Source of the DNA: CALCKU01 sp964534845
GTDB lineage: Bacteria; Pseudomonadota; Alphaproteobacteria; Caulobacterales; Maricaulaceae
Reading direction: 5' to 3'
Assembly (NCBI GenBank): GCA_964534845.1
Contig: CAZHPV010000095.1
Coordinates: 1-6,226 of the forward strand
Length of the DNA: 6,226 nucleotides
The position numbers were made by a program, and so were the translations under genes. Shown here piece after piece: positions 5,690-6,226 of the stretch. The notes under the pieces were generated by a model, which saw nothing but the letters and a program-made list of their open reading frames with translations, made no database searches and was not told the origin of the DNA. Numbering within the stretch: the first letter of the stretch is position 1; the number at the start of each line of letters is the position of its first letter.

Positions 5690-6226
5690 TTTGAAAAATA
5701 AATCTGTCCTTGTAACAGGCGCAGCGGGCTGCATCGGTGCTTGGGCCGTCAAGCTACTAACTGAAATGGGCGCAAACCCTGTAGTCTATGACTTAACGGA
5801 AAACCGGTCCCGATTACACCTCGCCATGGAAAACGCGGATAATGTTAAATGGGAATTAGGTAACATCACCGACTTCAAACGTCTCACAGACGTGATTGAA
5901 TTACATAATATAAGCGCGATAATTCATCTAGCTGCCCTGCAAGTCCCGTTTTGCAAAGCTGACCCTATTGGGAGCACACAGGTAAATGTCATGGGCAGCA
6001 TCAATATATTGGAAGCCGCCCGCCAAGCCAGCATTAAGCGCCTCGTCTATGCCAGTTCAGTTGCGGTACCGGCCATGGGTAAAAATGATTATTTGGCCAC
6101 ACTCTACGGCGCGCATAAAGTCTGCGGTGAGCAGATGGCGGCCGTTTATTGGCAAGACTGGCAAGTCCCTAGTATCGGTATCCGCCCTGGTATTATTTAT
6201 GGCCCTGGCCGTGACCAAGGCATGAG
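5679..6226 (+). CDS. NAD-dependent epimerase/dehydratase family protein (3' end outside window)
   Basis: The frame is open to the window edge, giving 182 complete codons of a protein that is usually about 300-340 residues. It is an extended short-chain dehydrogenase/reductase. The Rossmann motif is G14-A-A-G17-C-I-G20 after V-L-V-T, with an unusual Cys where Phe or Tyr is common. Asp38, at the end of the second strand (V-V-Y-D), favours NAD over NADP. H-L-A-A (83-86) is typical of the family. The catalytic set is Ser126/Ser127 in Y-A-S-S-V with Y143-G-A-H-K147. R-P-G-I-I-Y-G-P-G-R-D-Q-G-M (169-182) is the family's substrate-side loop. Members act as sugar-nucleotide epimerases or dehydratases, or as dehydrogenases of small hydroxy compounds; the exact reaction is not readable from this half. 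The GTG start overlaps the dioxygenase gene by 11 bases. As the second gene of the operon, it may oxidise the hydroxyl introduced by the dioxygenase (inference). A TTG at 5691 is the alternative start. Confidence 0.9.
   Translation, partial: MTSDLKNKSVLVTGAAGCIGAWAVKLLTEMGANPVVYDLTENRSRLHLAMENADNVKWELGNITDFKRLTDVIELHNISAIIHLAALQVPFCKADPIGSTQVNVMGSINILEAARQASIKRLVYASSVAVPAMGKNDYLATLYGAHKVCGEQMAAVYWQDWQVPSIGIRPGIIYGPGRDQGM

Noticed and set aside
5986..6225. Plus-strand ATG frame inside the SDR gene
   Set aside because: It is in another frame of a region where the +1 reading from 5679 gives clear Rossmann and Y-x-x-x-K motifs.

Overview
The window looks like chromosomal DNA of a Gram-negative proteobacterium. 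The direct evidence is an outer-membrane TonB-dependent receptor with a Sec signal peptide. The receptor's style (a D-E-V-I-V-T-A-T TonB box, an I-R-G-V plug motif and L-S-G-P-Q-G-T-L-F-G) resembles receptors of marine or aquatic Alphaproteobacteria such as the Hyphomonadaceae, Parvularculales and Sphingomonadales. The DNA appears moderately AT-rich by eye. The lineage is an inference and no rRNA or other marker is present.

Layout: positions 49-2586 (minus strand) encode an 845-residue TonB-dependent receptor. Positions 2587-2886 are a 300-bp gap holding the receptor's leader and probable promoter; it contains a 5'-leader hairpin and two perfect palindromes that look like operators. Positions 2887-4494 (minus) encode a 12-helix transporter of the betaine/carnitine/choline (BCCT) family. 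Positions 4495-4696 are a divergent promoter region with a central 12-bp palindrome. Positions 4697-5689 (plus) encode a putative Fe(II)/2-oxoglutarate-dependent dioxygenase. A short-overlap gene starts at GTG 5679 and runs off the window; it encodes an NAD-dependent epimerase/dehydratase-type (extended SDR) oxidoreductase.

Read together, the genes suggest an uptake-and-oxidation locus. The receptor would bring a substrate across the outer membrane, the BCCT permease would take it across the inner membrane, the dioxygenase would hydroxylate or demethylate it, and the SDR enzyme would oxidise or rearrange the product. The BCCT family points to a zwitterionic quaternary ammonium or sulfonium compound, or a related amino-acid derivative. 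The substrate is not identifiable from the sequence, and the receptor could belong to a different function. No CRISPR array, tRNA, rRNA, insertion sequence or phage gene was seen.
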